DNA from: Zygnema cylindricum
Taxonomy: Eukaryota; Streptophyta; Zygnematophyceae; Zygnematales; Zygnemataceae
Reading direction: 5' to 3'
Assembly (NCBI GenBank): GCA_037447655.1
Contig: JBBHKE010002966.1
Span: 136,665 to 189,053, forward strand
DNA: 52,389 nt
Made by a program: the position numbers and the translations under genes. The notes under the pieces were generated by a model. That model saw nothing but the letters and a program-made list of their open reading frames with translations, ran no database searches and had not been told where the DNA came from. How positions within the stretch are numbered: position 1 is the stretch's first letter; each line of letters opens with the position of its first letter. Positions 19,933 to 30,471 of this stretch are shown piece after piece.

Positions 19933-20497
19933 ACAAGAAAGATCATTACACTAATCTAACATCTTTCCTCCATTATAAGTGTAACTCACTAGTTTTTGGT
20001 CAGCCTACTGGAGCCCCTGAATAGTTGAGCTCTATAAATCTCCACCAAACTCACCCACAACTCCTCGTCCTTGTAAATGTGAAGATGAGGGGCGGCCAAA
20101 GCTTGAGTGAGGTGCCTCAAAATGAAGATCTTGGCAGCCATGTTTACATCCTCCCACATTTGAGTATCGTTCTCCACGGTCTTCACGGTCGCCGCTCCCG
20201 GTACTGTGGCAATAGGAGTGAGGGGTGTCTTCTTCCCTTTCCCTTTTTCGGACATAGTGCTATCCCCATCATCTGCCTCCTCCGCTGAGGTAGCCGTTGC
20301 TGTAGGAAATCTTACTCCTCCAAATACGATGGTGGAGTTCCTGAAGGCGGACGTTTCACTTGTCCACTGACGATACCCCAGTATCGTTTTTCGCACAAAG
20401 CTCCCATCATCATGGCTTCCTATTATATGAACCCATATCCATTGAAGGTGGGCACCCTACAGGGTGGGCCCATAACCTGCAATTTTGTGTCCTCCAT
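19933..20497 (-). pseudogene. TE4 gag N-terminus, starting inside the LTR
   Basis: The ATG at 20497 lies within the 5' LTR (20478-20497). Translation reads MEDTKLQVMGPPCRVPTFNG through the PBS and stops at TAA after GYGFI. The frame resumes with the GKGKKTPLTPIATVPG linker and WEDVNMAAKIFILRHLTQALAAPHLHIYKDEELWVSLVEIYRA (19989-20396), ending in a frameshift. Homologous to TE10 gag. Confidence 0.8.
20463..20477 (-). other. TE4 primer-binding site (tRNA-iMet anticodon arm)
   Basis: GGTGGGCCCATAACC on plus, directly abutting the LTR at 20478: 15 bases of initiator tRNA-Met anticodon-arm sequence. It is also codons QVMGPP of gag on the minus strand. Confidence 0.85.
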
Positions 20498-21521
20498 TGG
20501 ACTACAGAATACAGGAAGCCTCTAGATAGTTATTAGCTAACCCACTTTCAATGGCAACCACTGCTACACAAGCAAACAATCAAACAATCAGACTGCACCG
20601 TTGTGCTGCGTGGATTCCCCTTAGTCCGTAGAAAAAGAAATCTGTGAAAACGCCCAACTAGGCGATAAGTTATAGGGTGGCAAAGATGCCAATTTATACA
20701 AACACTCAAAGAGAGAGAGGACTATCTTCCTGATTTTCCTAAGTCCTAGTTTTTCCTAGTTCCTCTCACAGCCCCTATCTATTGCATGTACGAACCAATC
20801 ACAACATTGTACAGTACCAGAAAGTACTACTGCCAATGTACTTTATGTACGGCCTCTGTACGACAAGGCCATTAGGCGGACGCGTGTCCATTTTCCACTC
20901 GTCCGTACGTTCCTCGAAATTCATGCGACTGAATGTCGTCTCTCCACGTGGCGCTAGGTCATGCAACGTCACTAAATGCCAAAGTGACCATTTCGAGATT
21001 TCGGCGATGATGTGCGCCGTCAGATTTGACGCGAAATGTAATCTCAACCGTAATAAATACTTGCGCGATATTTGTTTCGATGTCGAAACAAAATGAGCGA
21101 TATCCGTTTCAATTAGTATAGTACTTTGTACTTTATCAAACTGTATTTATGCATGCCGTAAAGATGTTCAGTTAAATGATTTCTGTATTGTGCAATAGTT
21201 TAAATACTATTCAAACCCTATATCTCCTACCGGACTTCTACGACAGACTGGTTAGAGCTAAAGGCTAAGCCGCGCTCTGCCGGTCGCGGGTTCGAGTCCT
21301 TCCAAACCCAACCTTTTGTTGAGAGTGACTTAAGTCACTCTTTAGTCCTTCCCATGGAGCTAAGGCAGCCATGGCTCCATTGCTCTCTCTCTCTTTCAGT
21401 GACTACAACAAGTATGGGGGCGAGAGAAAAGAGATGGAGGTAGGCTACCTACATTTTCTTTGTATGTTTTCTGCTAATTAATTTAGACCTAGAAAATACA
21501 ATAAAACTACTTATATCAACA
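20478..21521 (-). repeat. TE4 5' LTR (LTR-E)
   Basis: 1044 bp, TGCAATTTTG...TATCAACA, close copy of 15099-16143. The tRNA-like module at 21239-21310 is the best in this family: TACGACAGACTGGTTAGAGC (21239-21258) and GGTCGCGGGTTCGAGTCC ending at 21299, which looks like the T-arm of an Ile-type tRNA. The U3 hairpin loop and CTAGGTCTAAA box follow near 21400-21495. Confidence 0.88.
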
Positions 21522-21920
21522 ATGCATACATTTCAGGCTGCTGCGTGTAAATGGTCTCCTCTAGTTCTCCATTGAAAAAGGCCGTCATTACATCTATCTG
21601 ATGTATTTCTATATCTTCCATAGCAGCTAGAGATAACAAAATCCTAACCGTCCGAAATCTTACAATAGGAGAAAACGTTTCTTCAAAATCAATTCCTTCC
21701 TTTTGATTATAACCTTTTGCCACAAGTCAAGCCTTATTTCGGTTGATGTTATTATCTGGATTAAACTTCACCTTGAATACCCATTTGCTGCCGATCCCTT
21801 TTCGATCCAGAGGAAGGTCTAGAAGCTCCCATGTCTGAGCCTCCATGATCGACTTCATTTCATCGTTTGCTGCCTCGATCCAGTGATTCCGCTCCGGTGA
21901 TGAGAAGGCTTCTTGGATGG
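21522..21920 (-). pseudogene. TE3 RT N-terminus pseudogene
   Basis: It encodes WELLDLPLDRKGIGSKWVFKVKF-type RT start, then [64 protein letters not shown], broken by the TE4 insertion at 21521. A stop separates it from the RT start and another from integrase. It continues at 15098 downward. Confidence 0.8.
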
Positions 21921-23450
21921 TCAGAGGCTCCCCTTAGGGTGCCGAGTAGGCGAAGTGAGAGCTTGCTCGGAGGAGGCTACTGATCTTTTCCCCCTCGGAA
22001 ATTTTGAGGCTGAAATTGTCAGATCCCGTACATTGCGCTTGTTGCATTGGTTGCGATCCGTAAGCAGTGAGTGCGGTTGGTCCGCTTCAAAACAAACTTT
22101 TTGTGGTTCCCAATTATGTTCCGACTCCTGTGTTACCACTTGTGACTTTTGCATCTGTGGGACAATATATTGGATGCTATCTAAAATGACATATTCTTGT
22201 ACTTTATGCTGCTTCTGTTGCTTTGCCATTTTAAATAAGTCTATCGAGTCTAGTTCATCTTTGACAACGATATTCCTTGCTACAATAATTTTCTTCCCCA
22301 CAAAAACAAAGTCCCTATAACCTTTAGAGTGATTATCATATCGTAACAAAATGCACGGCAATTGTTTAGGTTTCATTTTCCATTTATCATTAGATGTATC
22401 CAAAATAAAGCATTTACTTCCTAAGACTTTGAAATGACTGACATCCGGTTTTCTACCCGTCAAGATCTCATAAGGAGTGGTTTCCACGGATCTTGAACCT
22501 ATCCTATTTTTGATATAAACTGCACAATTTAATGCTTCAGCCCAAAATTTCAGATCCACGACCTTATCCGCAAGCATGGACCTAGAGCTTTCTAAAACAG
22601 TTCTATTTAATCTTTTTGAGACCCCATTTTGTTTCAGAGAGTATGGAACAGTTAGTTTGTGACTTATACCTTCCCTGAGTAAGAAGTTTTCAAACTCTTT
22701 TGACGTATATTCCCCGCCATTGTCCGAACTGAGCTCCAAAATTGGCAAACCGTGCACTTTCTCTGCCCACGCTTTGTAGTGTTGAAAATGAGTGAAGCCT
22801 TCACACTTGGCCTTCATGAAGTAGACTTTAGTAAATTTCGAAAAAACATCTGTAAACGTATATTTCATCCGCCCGGCAGATGGTACCTTTGCAGGGCCGA
22901 AAACATCAAAATGAATGAGTTGCATAAGTTTAGTAGATTTATGTTTAGACTCTTGAGGAAACAGTAATCTGTGTATTTTTCCTAGTGCAAATCCATCACA
23001 CGTTTTAGGTGACTGATTTGACAGAGTGACTCCTTCTATTTTACTAGCATTGACCATCTTTTTCATACTGTCATAGTTCACATGGCCTAATCTTTTATGC
23101 CACAGCTCATCTGAGGATAATGCACCGGAATACAAAACATCATTTTCTTTATTATCGGGCATATCCATTCGATACATTTTGCTGGCATCTCTAGTTCCCG
23201 TAACTGCAATTTTTCCATTTTTGCTAACAACCTGCCTGCCATGTTTCAGATTGACCTCAAACCCTTTACTTTCTACCAAAGAAGTTGAAAACATTTTTTT
23301 CTTAAAATTTGGTACATAGAGAACATTATGAAGAGTTCTCTCAACTACTTTGCCTTCTACATCATCTAGCAAGGAGACATCACCTACAGCCCGCCTTTGC
23401 ACACTCATTCCACATGCATAGTAGATATTTTTCTCTGGTGTCGATTTCAA
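21921..23450 (-). pseudogene. TE3 pre-integrase and integrase (509-codon open frame)
   Basis: The longest open frame in the window. It covers the segment after the protease site (LHNVLYVPNFKKKMFSTSLVE), zinc-binding WHKRLGHVNYDSMKK (the expected CxxC reads CDGF, one Cys lost), integrase core with HFDVFGPAKVP (D), SSDNGGEYTSKEF (D) and LKQNGVSKRLNRT. The catalytic Glu of the QNGVAERxNRT motif is Lys here. The C-terminal domain TPYEILTGRKPDVSHFKVLGSKCFI follows. Loss of the catalytic Glu and a zinc Cys suggests inactivity despite the open frame. No ATG at its 5' end; it is a polyprotein segment. Confidence 0.88.
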
Positions 23451-24172
23451 ATTTTTGAAAACTGCCTTGTTCTAGCACATGTGGGCTGACCCTTCAGTGT
23501 CCATTATCCATCCATTGTCTTTCGCGCCCTCCATTGCTGCCGCCATAGCAAATAGATCATCATCATCCTTGACATAGAGTGAAAGAGACTCGTTCGGATG
23601 TGATGAAGACGCCGAGAAGAGTGCATTCCCTCGTTGTGATGATCCCGTGAAGCCTTGATGAAATTCGCTCTGCAGCCATCCAGGCCTGTAAAGATGTTTT
23701 TTATTAGATTTCTTAAGTTTAGGACAAAATTTATATCCATGACCTTTTTCATTACAAAAAAAACAAGAATTGAAAGATTGTTTATTTCCAGTTTGATTAA
23801 ACTGTATAAAGTGATTCTGATTCTGATTAAATTGATTTCTTGCTGATTAAACTGAGTTTTTTTGTCAAATTCTTTGCTAGATGCCTATACTTTTTTTTCA
23901 CCATTAAGTATTTTAGAATATGTTTCCTCTTCGAATATCAAATTAATAGCTAACTGTAGTGTCCATCTAGCTTTATCTTTGTGTTTCAGCCTATCAGACG
24001 CTGCTTTCATAGTAGTACGAAGACCTCTCATTAGCAAAGCAGCCTGCTGAAACTGAGGAAAAGATCCACCTACACAAGAATGAGAATCTATTAGTATTCA
24101 AAATTTGTTACAATATTTTGCCATTGTGCCACTCGTGTATTAGTAGTCCCAAATTCGTCCAGCCAAAAATAG
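23451..24172 (-). pseudogene. TE3 gag C-terminus and protease region, broken
   Basis: It includes a CCHC knuckle CFFCNEKGHGYKFC near 23725-23765, a serine-rich linker, and a protease-site remnant WIMDTEGSAHMC near 23480-23520 followed by TAG. Upstream, RGLRTTMKAASDRLKHKDKARWTLQLAINLIFEEE fits gag. Multiple frameshifts and stops lie between 23870 and 24170. Confidence 0.7.
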
Positions 24173-24517
24173 TTATTCTTGAACATTAGCCTTTTCAAAA
24201 TCATCCTTGAGAGATTTCCAGATATCGATCGCCTTTTTCATTTTTATCTGTGACATAGCCAATTCTTTTGAGATACAAAATTTCAAAAGCGACCGAGCTT
24301 GCAAATTTTTCATTGACAAAGACGGATCCGTTTTCGCTAATAGACCATCGAAAATATCCAAAATGTTAACATATTCGAAGTGTGTCTCTACCATATCCGC
24401 CCAATAAGCATATTTTTCCCCTGAGAAGGTAGGAATTTTTGATGACAGGCCCATAACCTGTTGTTTTACGACTACTGGAGCAGGTGAAGCAGCAGCAATA
24501 GTAGTAGAAGTAGACAT
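24173..24517 (-). pseudogene. TE3 gag N-terminus, starting inside LTR-C
   Basis: The ATG at 24517 is 59 bases inside the LTR. The first residues (MSTSTTIAAASPAPVVVKQ) are LTR-encoded and the PBS is read as QVMGL. Then comes the copia gag/UBN2 domain (KIPTFSGEKYAYWADMVETHF, LAMSQIKMKKAIDIWKSLKDDFEKA). Open for 115 codons, then stop. Similar LTR-encoded gag starts occur in LTR-J and LTR-I. Confidence 0.85.
24446..24458 (-). other. TE3 primer-binding site
   Basis: AGGCCCATAACC on plus, abutting LTR-C at 24459. Same tRNA-iMet anticodon-arm target as the other elements, with divergence at its inner end. Confidence 0.7.
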
Positions 24518-25407
24518 AATTCACTCACAGAAGCTTATCAAGAATCCTACCCAACAGCTGCTTTCTACAGCTCAATAAAGGTGACACAAATGTCCAAACT
24601 GCTTCGAACTATACCACTGTACAGTATATCACAAAGTCTGAAAACTCTCAAAGTTTCAGCACAATTGATTCATTATACACCAAGATATGCAACTCAGAAG
24701 TTTCCCTAAAACAGTTTGCAGATTACACAGTTTAGAAGTGTGGATACATAAAATGTTCTACGTCCTAAGTTTTATACTCTACACTCAGTTGTCCTATTTC
24801 ATAGTGCTGTACCTCCGATAGAAGTGTCCCTGAGAGATATGTCCAAAGAACCTAAACTTCCACTAAGGTCAAGTGCTCGTAATCACGCTAAACTAATCTA
24901 TCACTGTACAATCACTATTACTGAGAATCCTATACAGGTGATTTGTTTAAATGGTTATCGCAGGCTTAGCGACACTTCTCTCGATACGTCTAGCAGGCTG
25001 TTGCAAAGCACTTGTGAGTGAGTCACTTTTTTAACCTCTTATAAATCTCGTCCGTTGACATGATTCATATCATGCGCAGTTGCGCAGTTCAATTCTTGAT
25101 CATATTCAAATATCTGTGGTTTCGCCGCAGCTGTGTTGTACTATACCAAATTAGCCGCAGTTGTGTTTTGTGTTGTTGCGTCACAATTGTGTTGTCTGTA
25201 CAGATCGTATCAAAGATCATCGCACGTGCGCTTGTCCGGTCTGCGTCGCAGTTGCGTTGTTCCACTTTATGTGTGAAACGTAAATATTGGTGTCAGTACA
25301 ATTCCAAAAACGTGCATTGTGTTTCAGACGACGACGCGTGTCCCTATGGATCTATATTTCCACCGTCCTACTAATTTGCTGAGACTGAAAGATTTCCAAA
25401 AACAACA
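24459..25407 (-). repeat. TE3 5' LTR (LTR-C, 949 bp)
   Basis: TGTTGTTTTACG...AAACAACA with TSD TTACC. It lacks the LTR-A/E U3 loop and tRNA-like modules as far as I can see. Instead 25075-25265 carries several spaced copies of GCCGCAGYTGYGTTG-like units containing CAGCTG or CAGTTG cores. A gag start codon is in its last 59 bases. Confidence 0.88.
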
Positions 25408-25971
25408 TTACCCGACCGCCCATGTCAGATCCGGAACGGATTCAAGTGCCTAATTTGGGGGTCTTGACAGATTTGAGCGGATGATTCACAAAAAAATAAA
25501 AAACGGTTACAGTTGGGTAAGTTAAAAACGAAAAAAGTTGAAAGTTTTGTACCATACAAACTATCTAACATTGTTATACTTTATACTCTTTGCATGGTGG
25601 AAGTAAGTGACATCATGATTAACGTCGCAAATTTGACACGGTACTAACACAATTTATTTCGCAAATCTTAATCAAAAATAAGGGCTGCAAATCGTACTCT
25701 ATTGTACAATGTTAATTATGCGCTTTATACGGTGTTCCCAAACTATGTCAAATGATTATGTTAGCATTATGCGACATATCGTAATTATAGGCTTACTAAT
25801 AAGTCGTTCATTGTTGCAAAGTGCTAATTATGCAGTTTATATCATATTTCTACAAATATATCAAATTATTATGTCAATTTCACACCACATGAAGTAATTA
25901 TTGGTTAATAAATCAGTGGAAATCAAGGTAGAAACCTTTTTTATTAATCATTGTTAGTAATTGTATGATAT
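25408..25971. other. AT-rich non-coding stretch upstream of the hAT frame
   Basis: No long frame. It ends in a pyrimidine tract followed by CAG (TTTTTCTTTTTTTCCCAG, about 25979-25996), which looks like a 3' splice site preceding the hAT coding sequence. At least part may therefore be an intron or 5' region of that transposon. Confidence 0.4.
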
Positions 25972-26925
25972 TTGTTTATTTTTCTTTTTTTCCCAGGTTT
26001 TCTAGCGTTTTGTCAAACATTGTTTGATGTTGGTGTTTTGTCCAACAAAAGTGTTGACATCGACCAACTACTCCCGTCCATCAATACTGTAAAAAACTAC
26101 ATTATATCTTCTACGAAAGATATTCGTAGTTTGATCATCCCCAGACTTAGAGAAAATATTGATAACAATATTTTTGTCGCATTCACGACCAATCTTTGGA
26201 CCGAGACAATAAAATGAACCTCATTCATGTCAATAACCGCTCATTTTATTGACAAAGAATCTAAACTTCATGCACGGACGCTTCAAGTCGATCATTTTCC
26301 GGAGGAAAAACACACTGCGGAAAATGTTTTAACGACTTTTAAAAATTGTTTGACCAATATTGAAATGTCCAATTTTCATCGTTGCGTTGTCGTGATTGAT
26401 AGTGGCTCTAACATGTGTGCGACTGAAGGTCTGCCGAGTATGTTTACTTGGATACCTTGCACGGGCCATAAAATTGCAACAATTGTGACAACAATCTTGA
26501 ATAAGAGCGGAACTTCCAAAAAAGGCAAATATGATGTGGAAGTTCCTGATTTTTTTTGATCTAATTGACGCGTGTAAATCATTGGTCACGTTTTTCAAAC
26601 AGAGTAATTTACAAAATCTTTTGAAAAACACTTTAAAACAAGAAAACGCAACGCGGTGGAATTCTTTGCTCCGAATGCTTAAGAGTATTTACGATGCATT
26701 CAATGAGATAGGACCAATCGCTCAAGCAAAAAATAAATTGATACTTTTTGCTTGTATCGATAAGACTCACCTTACCGAACTTATACGATTTTTGGAAAGG
26801 TTTCAAGAAGCGACCCTAAAGTTGGAAAAATTCAAAGAACCAACTTTACATTTGGTTTTGTTTGAACTATCGTCTCTCCATAACCATTGTAAGATAAGAA
26901 AAACATCTTACAATGACGGTGAAAA
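25972..26925 (+). pseudogene. hAT-family transposase fragment
   Basis: Three consecutive frames read as one hAT transposase: LLPSINTVKNYIISSTKDIRSLIIPRL and FVAFTTNLWTE, stop, MSITAHFIDKESKLHARTLQVDHFPEEKHTAENVL, a VVVIDSGSNM motif (an acidic position of the hAT RNase H-like core), IPCTGHKIATIVTTIL, frameshift near 26560, then ACKSLVTFFKQSN..TLKQENATRWNSLLRMLKSI. These follow hAT/ZBED-type order. The N-terminal BED finger and the C-terminal dimerisation region are not present. It ends against copia sequence at about 26925. No terminal inverted repeats or 8-bp TSD found. Confidence 0.75.
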
Positions 26926-27868
26926 AGAATGAACTGTGCTAATTACCTCAAAAATAGTTCTTACTTGAGCTATAAAAGATCAAACACCTTATGAGAGATG
27001 GTTAGGCCAAAAACCAGACATATCTCACTTAAAGGTTTTCGGTAGTCAAGTATTCAATCTAGATACAGATCCGTCTTATTGGAAGCTAAATCATAAAGGA
27101 AAACCGGGATACTTATTAGGATATGATGAGGATGTTAAAGGATATAGACTTTATGATCTAAAAAGGGAAGATATAATCTTAGTAAAGCATCTAGTAGTTA
27201 TGGATGAAGGAAAGTCTGTGGATCCCTTCAAGTATACAAAGTCAGTAAAAATCAGATTTGAGTCACAAAATTCTGATGACTTTGAGCTTCCTAACTATCC
27301 TGGTTTTAGAGAAGATGACATTCTTGCAGGTACAAATCAGACCGAAAAGGACTCGGTTGCGGAAACTCAAGTGACAACTCTACCGGAAATGGAAGACGTG
27401 GTGGAAACTGATTCGAAATCAGGGGAAAAGGGAGAAGCCAGGATTGTTCGAAAGAAAAAACGAGAACCATCTATTTCGACCACAGATTTTGAAGGGGGAA
27501 GGAGAAGTAGCAAAAGATTGCAAGAAAAACAAGTTAATAACAAGGTAACAAAACTATCTCATCAAGATGAACCTCAGACTTATGGAGAGGCGATGACTTG
27601 TCCATAAAGGAACGGGTGGAAGACAACCATCAATGAGGAGACGGCCTCAATTATGGCAGCCGATACTTGGGAGCTGGTGGATTGTCCACCTAACCGAAAA
27701 CCAATCGGTTGTAAGTGGGTTTTCAAATTAAAACTGAACCCAGATAACACGATTGAGCGCTACAAGGCTTGATTAGTGGCAAAGGGATTTACACAAAAAT
27801 AGGGAATTGACTATGAGGAAACCTTTGCCTCGGTCGTCAGATTTCCCTTCGTCCGCATACTTGTCAGT
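26926..27868 (+). pseudogene. TE5 integrase C-terminus and RT start
   Basis: YERWLGQKPDISHLKVFGSQVFNLDTD, GYDEDVKGYRLYDLKREDIILVKHLVVMDEGKS, then the open linker 27200-27607 with FEGGRRSSKRLQEKQ and KLSHQDEPQTY. It continues in broken frames to [24 protein letters not shown] and RYKA before a stop (TGA, near 27770) and another (TAG, near 27800). Confidence 0.82.
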
Positions 27869-29150
27869 TTGGCAGTAGCGGAAGACATGGAGGTGCACCA
27901 GATGGACATCAAGACAACCTTTTTGCATGGAGAATTAAAAGAGGAGATCTTCATGCGACAACTCGAAGTGTTTGTGGAGGAAGGAGAGGAGAGTAAGGTA
28001 TGTCGGCTGATTAAATCTCTTTATGGTTTCAAACAGGCGCCTCGACAGTGGAATAAGAAGCTTGATGAGTTTCTTACCGGTCTGGGATATATCCGGATCA
28101 ACTCAGATCACTCAATGTATGTTTTCGAAGATGAGGAAGGTTTTATATTTATTGCAGTTTATGTTGATTATTTGCTTGTTTTAAGTAAATCAATAGAAAA
28201 AATTAATAAACTGAAAACCGATCTTAAGGGGAGATTTGAAATGAAAGATATGGGGGAAGCAAAATATATTTTGGGAATTCAAGTAGAGAGAGACCGAAAA
28301 AGAAAAATTATAAGATTGACTCAAAAGGAAGCAATAGGGAACATGCTTGAAAAGTTTCAAATGGATAAAGCTAATAGTTGTACAACTCCAATGGAATTGA
28401 AGAAGGGAAGTGAGGGGAGTGAGGAAGAAGGAGTCATAGTCTTAGACGAGGAATTATCTCCTGAAGAACAGAAGTTCATGCAGACTATTACTTACAGGCA
28501 AGTAGTGGGAAGTCTAATCTATTTTATGAATTGTACCCGACCGGATTTAGCTGCAGCTGTAGGAGTGCTGAGTAGAAGTCTAAATGCTCCCACTAAGAAG
28601 GATTGGGAGGCAGCTAAGAGAGTTCTTCGATACTTGATAGGAACTAGGGATCTATGGTTGCATTTGGGTGGGGAGAATACTGACATCACTACTTGGAGTG
28701 ATGCTAGTTATGGTGATGCTCCGATGAGGAGATGCACTTCTGGATATGTATTATATGTGGGTGATGGGGCTTGCTGTTGGAGTAGCAAACAACAAAAGGT
28801 TATTGCTCAGTCCACCATGGAGGCTGAGTATATGGCCTCTTGCTCTGCTGTAAAAGAATTGATGTGGGTCAAGTCTTTACTTGGTGAACTTGGTCATCTT
28901 AAGAGTGGTGTGCAGAAAATATTTTGTGATAATCAAGCAGCAATCGCTATTTCTGCAATCCTAAACATCATTTTAAAGCTAAACACATGGACATTAGACT
29001 CAGCTTTGTTAGAGAGAAAGTAGAAAATAAAATAATCAGTTTAGAGTACCGACCTGATAGCGAGATGGTAACAGATATGATGACCAAACTTGTGCCGTCC
29101 TTTAAGCTAATTTTGTGCAGGGAGAAGTGTGGTCTGAAATTGAAGATTGA
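27869..29150 (+). pseudogene. TE5 RT and RNase H (384-codon open frame)
   Basis: A long frame through RT fingers/palm (DMEVHQMDIKTTFLHGELKEEIFM, SLYGFKQAPRQWNKKLDEFL), the active site FIAVYVDYLLVLSKS, where the second catalytic Asp of YVDD is Tyr, the RT connection, and RNase H (TTWSDASYGDAPMRRCTSGYVLY, WSSKQQKVIAQSTMEAEYMAS, FCDNQAAIAI). A one-base deletion near 28960 ends the frame, and the RNase H tail (HHFKAKHMDIRLSF-like) continues out of frame to 29150. The YVDY change should abolish polymerase activity. Confidence 0.87.
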
Positions 29151-29369
29151 CTAGAAAATAAGGGGAGTGTAGAAATAGATGGTTTGTTTAGTATTTTCTA
29201 GGTCTAAAATATAATGTAGAAAAGAAGCCAAGGCAGTCTACCTCTAACTTCTCTCTTCAACTCCCACACTTGTTGCATGCACTGAAAGTCGAAGATGAAG
29301 CTAGAGCCATTGCTGCCTATGTTATCCTAATATATACGGGTAGTAGATTAGTTGATTTACTAAAAGTAA

Positions 29370-29455
29370 AGCTGTCGGATACAGGATTTGATCCTGGTAC
29401 CTATTAACCGTCAAAGCCGCCGGTAGCCGGTTGCTCTATCCATTTAGTCTATGAC
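29370..29455 (-). other. Antisense tRNA-like module, best D-arm match
   Basis: The minus strand reads TAGACTAAATGGATAGAGC (complement of 29433-29451), matching canonical TAGCTCAGTTGGATAGAGC at most positions. GGATCAAATCC (complement of 29384-29394) serves as box B in a CCAGG/CCTG T-stem with a 7-nt loop. Inter-box distance is about 40 bases. Confidence 0.65.
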
Positions 29456-29732
29456 TAGTGTTAGAATGTATTGTGTTTGATAAATACTTAAACATTACCA
29501 CGCTAACAAATTCATTTAAATTTATAGGATACATAGGTTCGGTTATGTAAATGTACGGATTAGGGTACGGACTAGAAACTAGTACCGCGCATTTGTTTCG
29601 ATAGTGAAACGAATACCGCGCAGGTATTTATTACGGCTACGATTAAATCTACATTTAATCGGTAGGCCGAAATGAATGTCGAGATCGTGGAAGAGGATTT
29701 CGGCGGTTTTAGGTCATCGCCACATCGGATGA

Positions 29733-30471
29733 TGTTGTTTTGAGACAACTGCTGGTACTGAAGATGAAGAAGATGCAGCAGTAGTCATCGTAGAACAAAT
29801 CAAGAGAGGAAGCTTCCACAAATACTGATGGCTGAACAGCAACTTTGACAGACTATAACTTTCAGAAAAACGCTTCAAACGTGCTGAAAATGTTTCACAC
29901 TGTAGATAACATACAAAGGAACACACACACAAAATTTCAATCAATTCCGCTCTCATATCTGTGAGATATGTTGAAATGAAATTACATAAAACTGAGAGTA
30001 CAGTTTTTATATCATTTGTTCCTAAAAATCAAATTCACTAAGTCTTACTTTTATACACCGAAACTACACTAAGCTGTACGGAGGCATTCCAGCCGTACAT
30101 CTAACATTCTATCACAAATATTTACACCGAAGTTCAGACAACGTAAAGTGATAATCATCTAGTCACGCCTCGTCACTATTTGTTGGCGGCGGCTGTCAGC
30201 TGTCCGATTTGAGGATTTGGCACCGTAGAATTGACTTCACGAAGTCCAGTGGTCCTGCTGAATTTCCGTACGTCCACGGAGGACATACTCACGCATTCTC
30301 CCAAGTGAAGACACGTGTCCCAAGTGTGAATGAACCGTGAACTCCCAACTTCACTATCACACTAATTTCGGTAAGTACTTGAACCGAACTCAACCAAAAA
30401 TAGCTTAAGTCCTGAACAGCTCTCTCTCACAGCTGAGGCATAAAGAGGACTAAAGCTTTCTAAAAACAATA
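29733..30471 (-). repeat. Solo LTR-J in TE5's 3' LTR
   Basis: TGTTGTTTTGAG...AAAACAATA (terminal CA changed to TA), 739 bp, perfect TSD GATGA at 29728-29732 and 30472-30476. Its minus strand ends with an LTR-borne gag start, MTTAASSSSSVPAVVSKQ, parallel to LTR-C. It belongs to the LTR-C/I type with no tRNA-like module seen. Confidence 0.87.

Larger units (their letters stand above)
15099..21521 (-). mobile_element. TE4: nearly full-length copia element (LTR-E) in TE3's RT
   Basis: Two LTRs of 1045 bp (15099-16143) and 1044 bp (20478-21521) flank a 4334-bp interior with PPT and PBS at its ends. TSD ATACA/ATGCA differs by one transition. TE3's RT reads QPEMYA up to the insertion and resumes on the other side. 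Coding capacity is complete in order (gag-PR-IN-RT-RH) but broken by stops and frameshifts. Confidence 0.92.
11944..25407 (-). mobile_element. TE3: copia element (LTR-C) containing TE4 and a solo LTR
   Basis: A perfect TSD, TTACC, lies at 11939-11943 and 25408-25412. LTR-C copies are 11944-13778 (941 bp after removing the LTR-D insertion) and 24459-25407 (949 bp). The interior (13779-15098 plus 21522-24458) totals about 4.26 kb and contains gag, protease region, integrase, RT and RNase H in copia order. TE4 is inserted within RT. TE3 belongs to a lineage distinct from TE1/TE4/TE10: gag sequence, LTR and pre-integrase segments differ. Confidence 0.9.
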
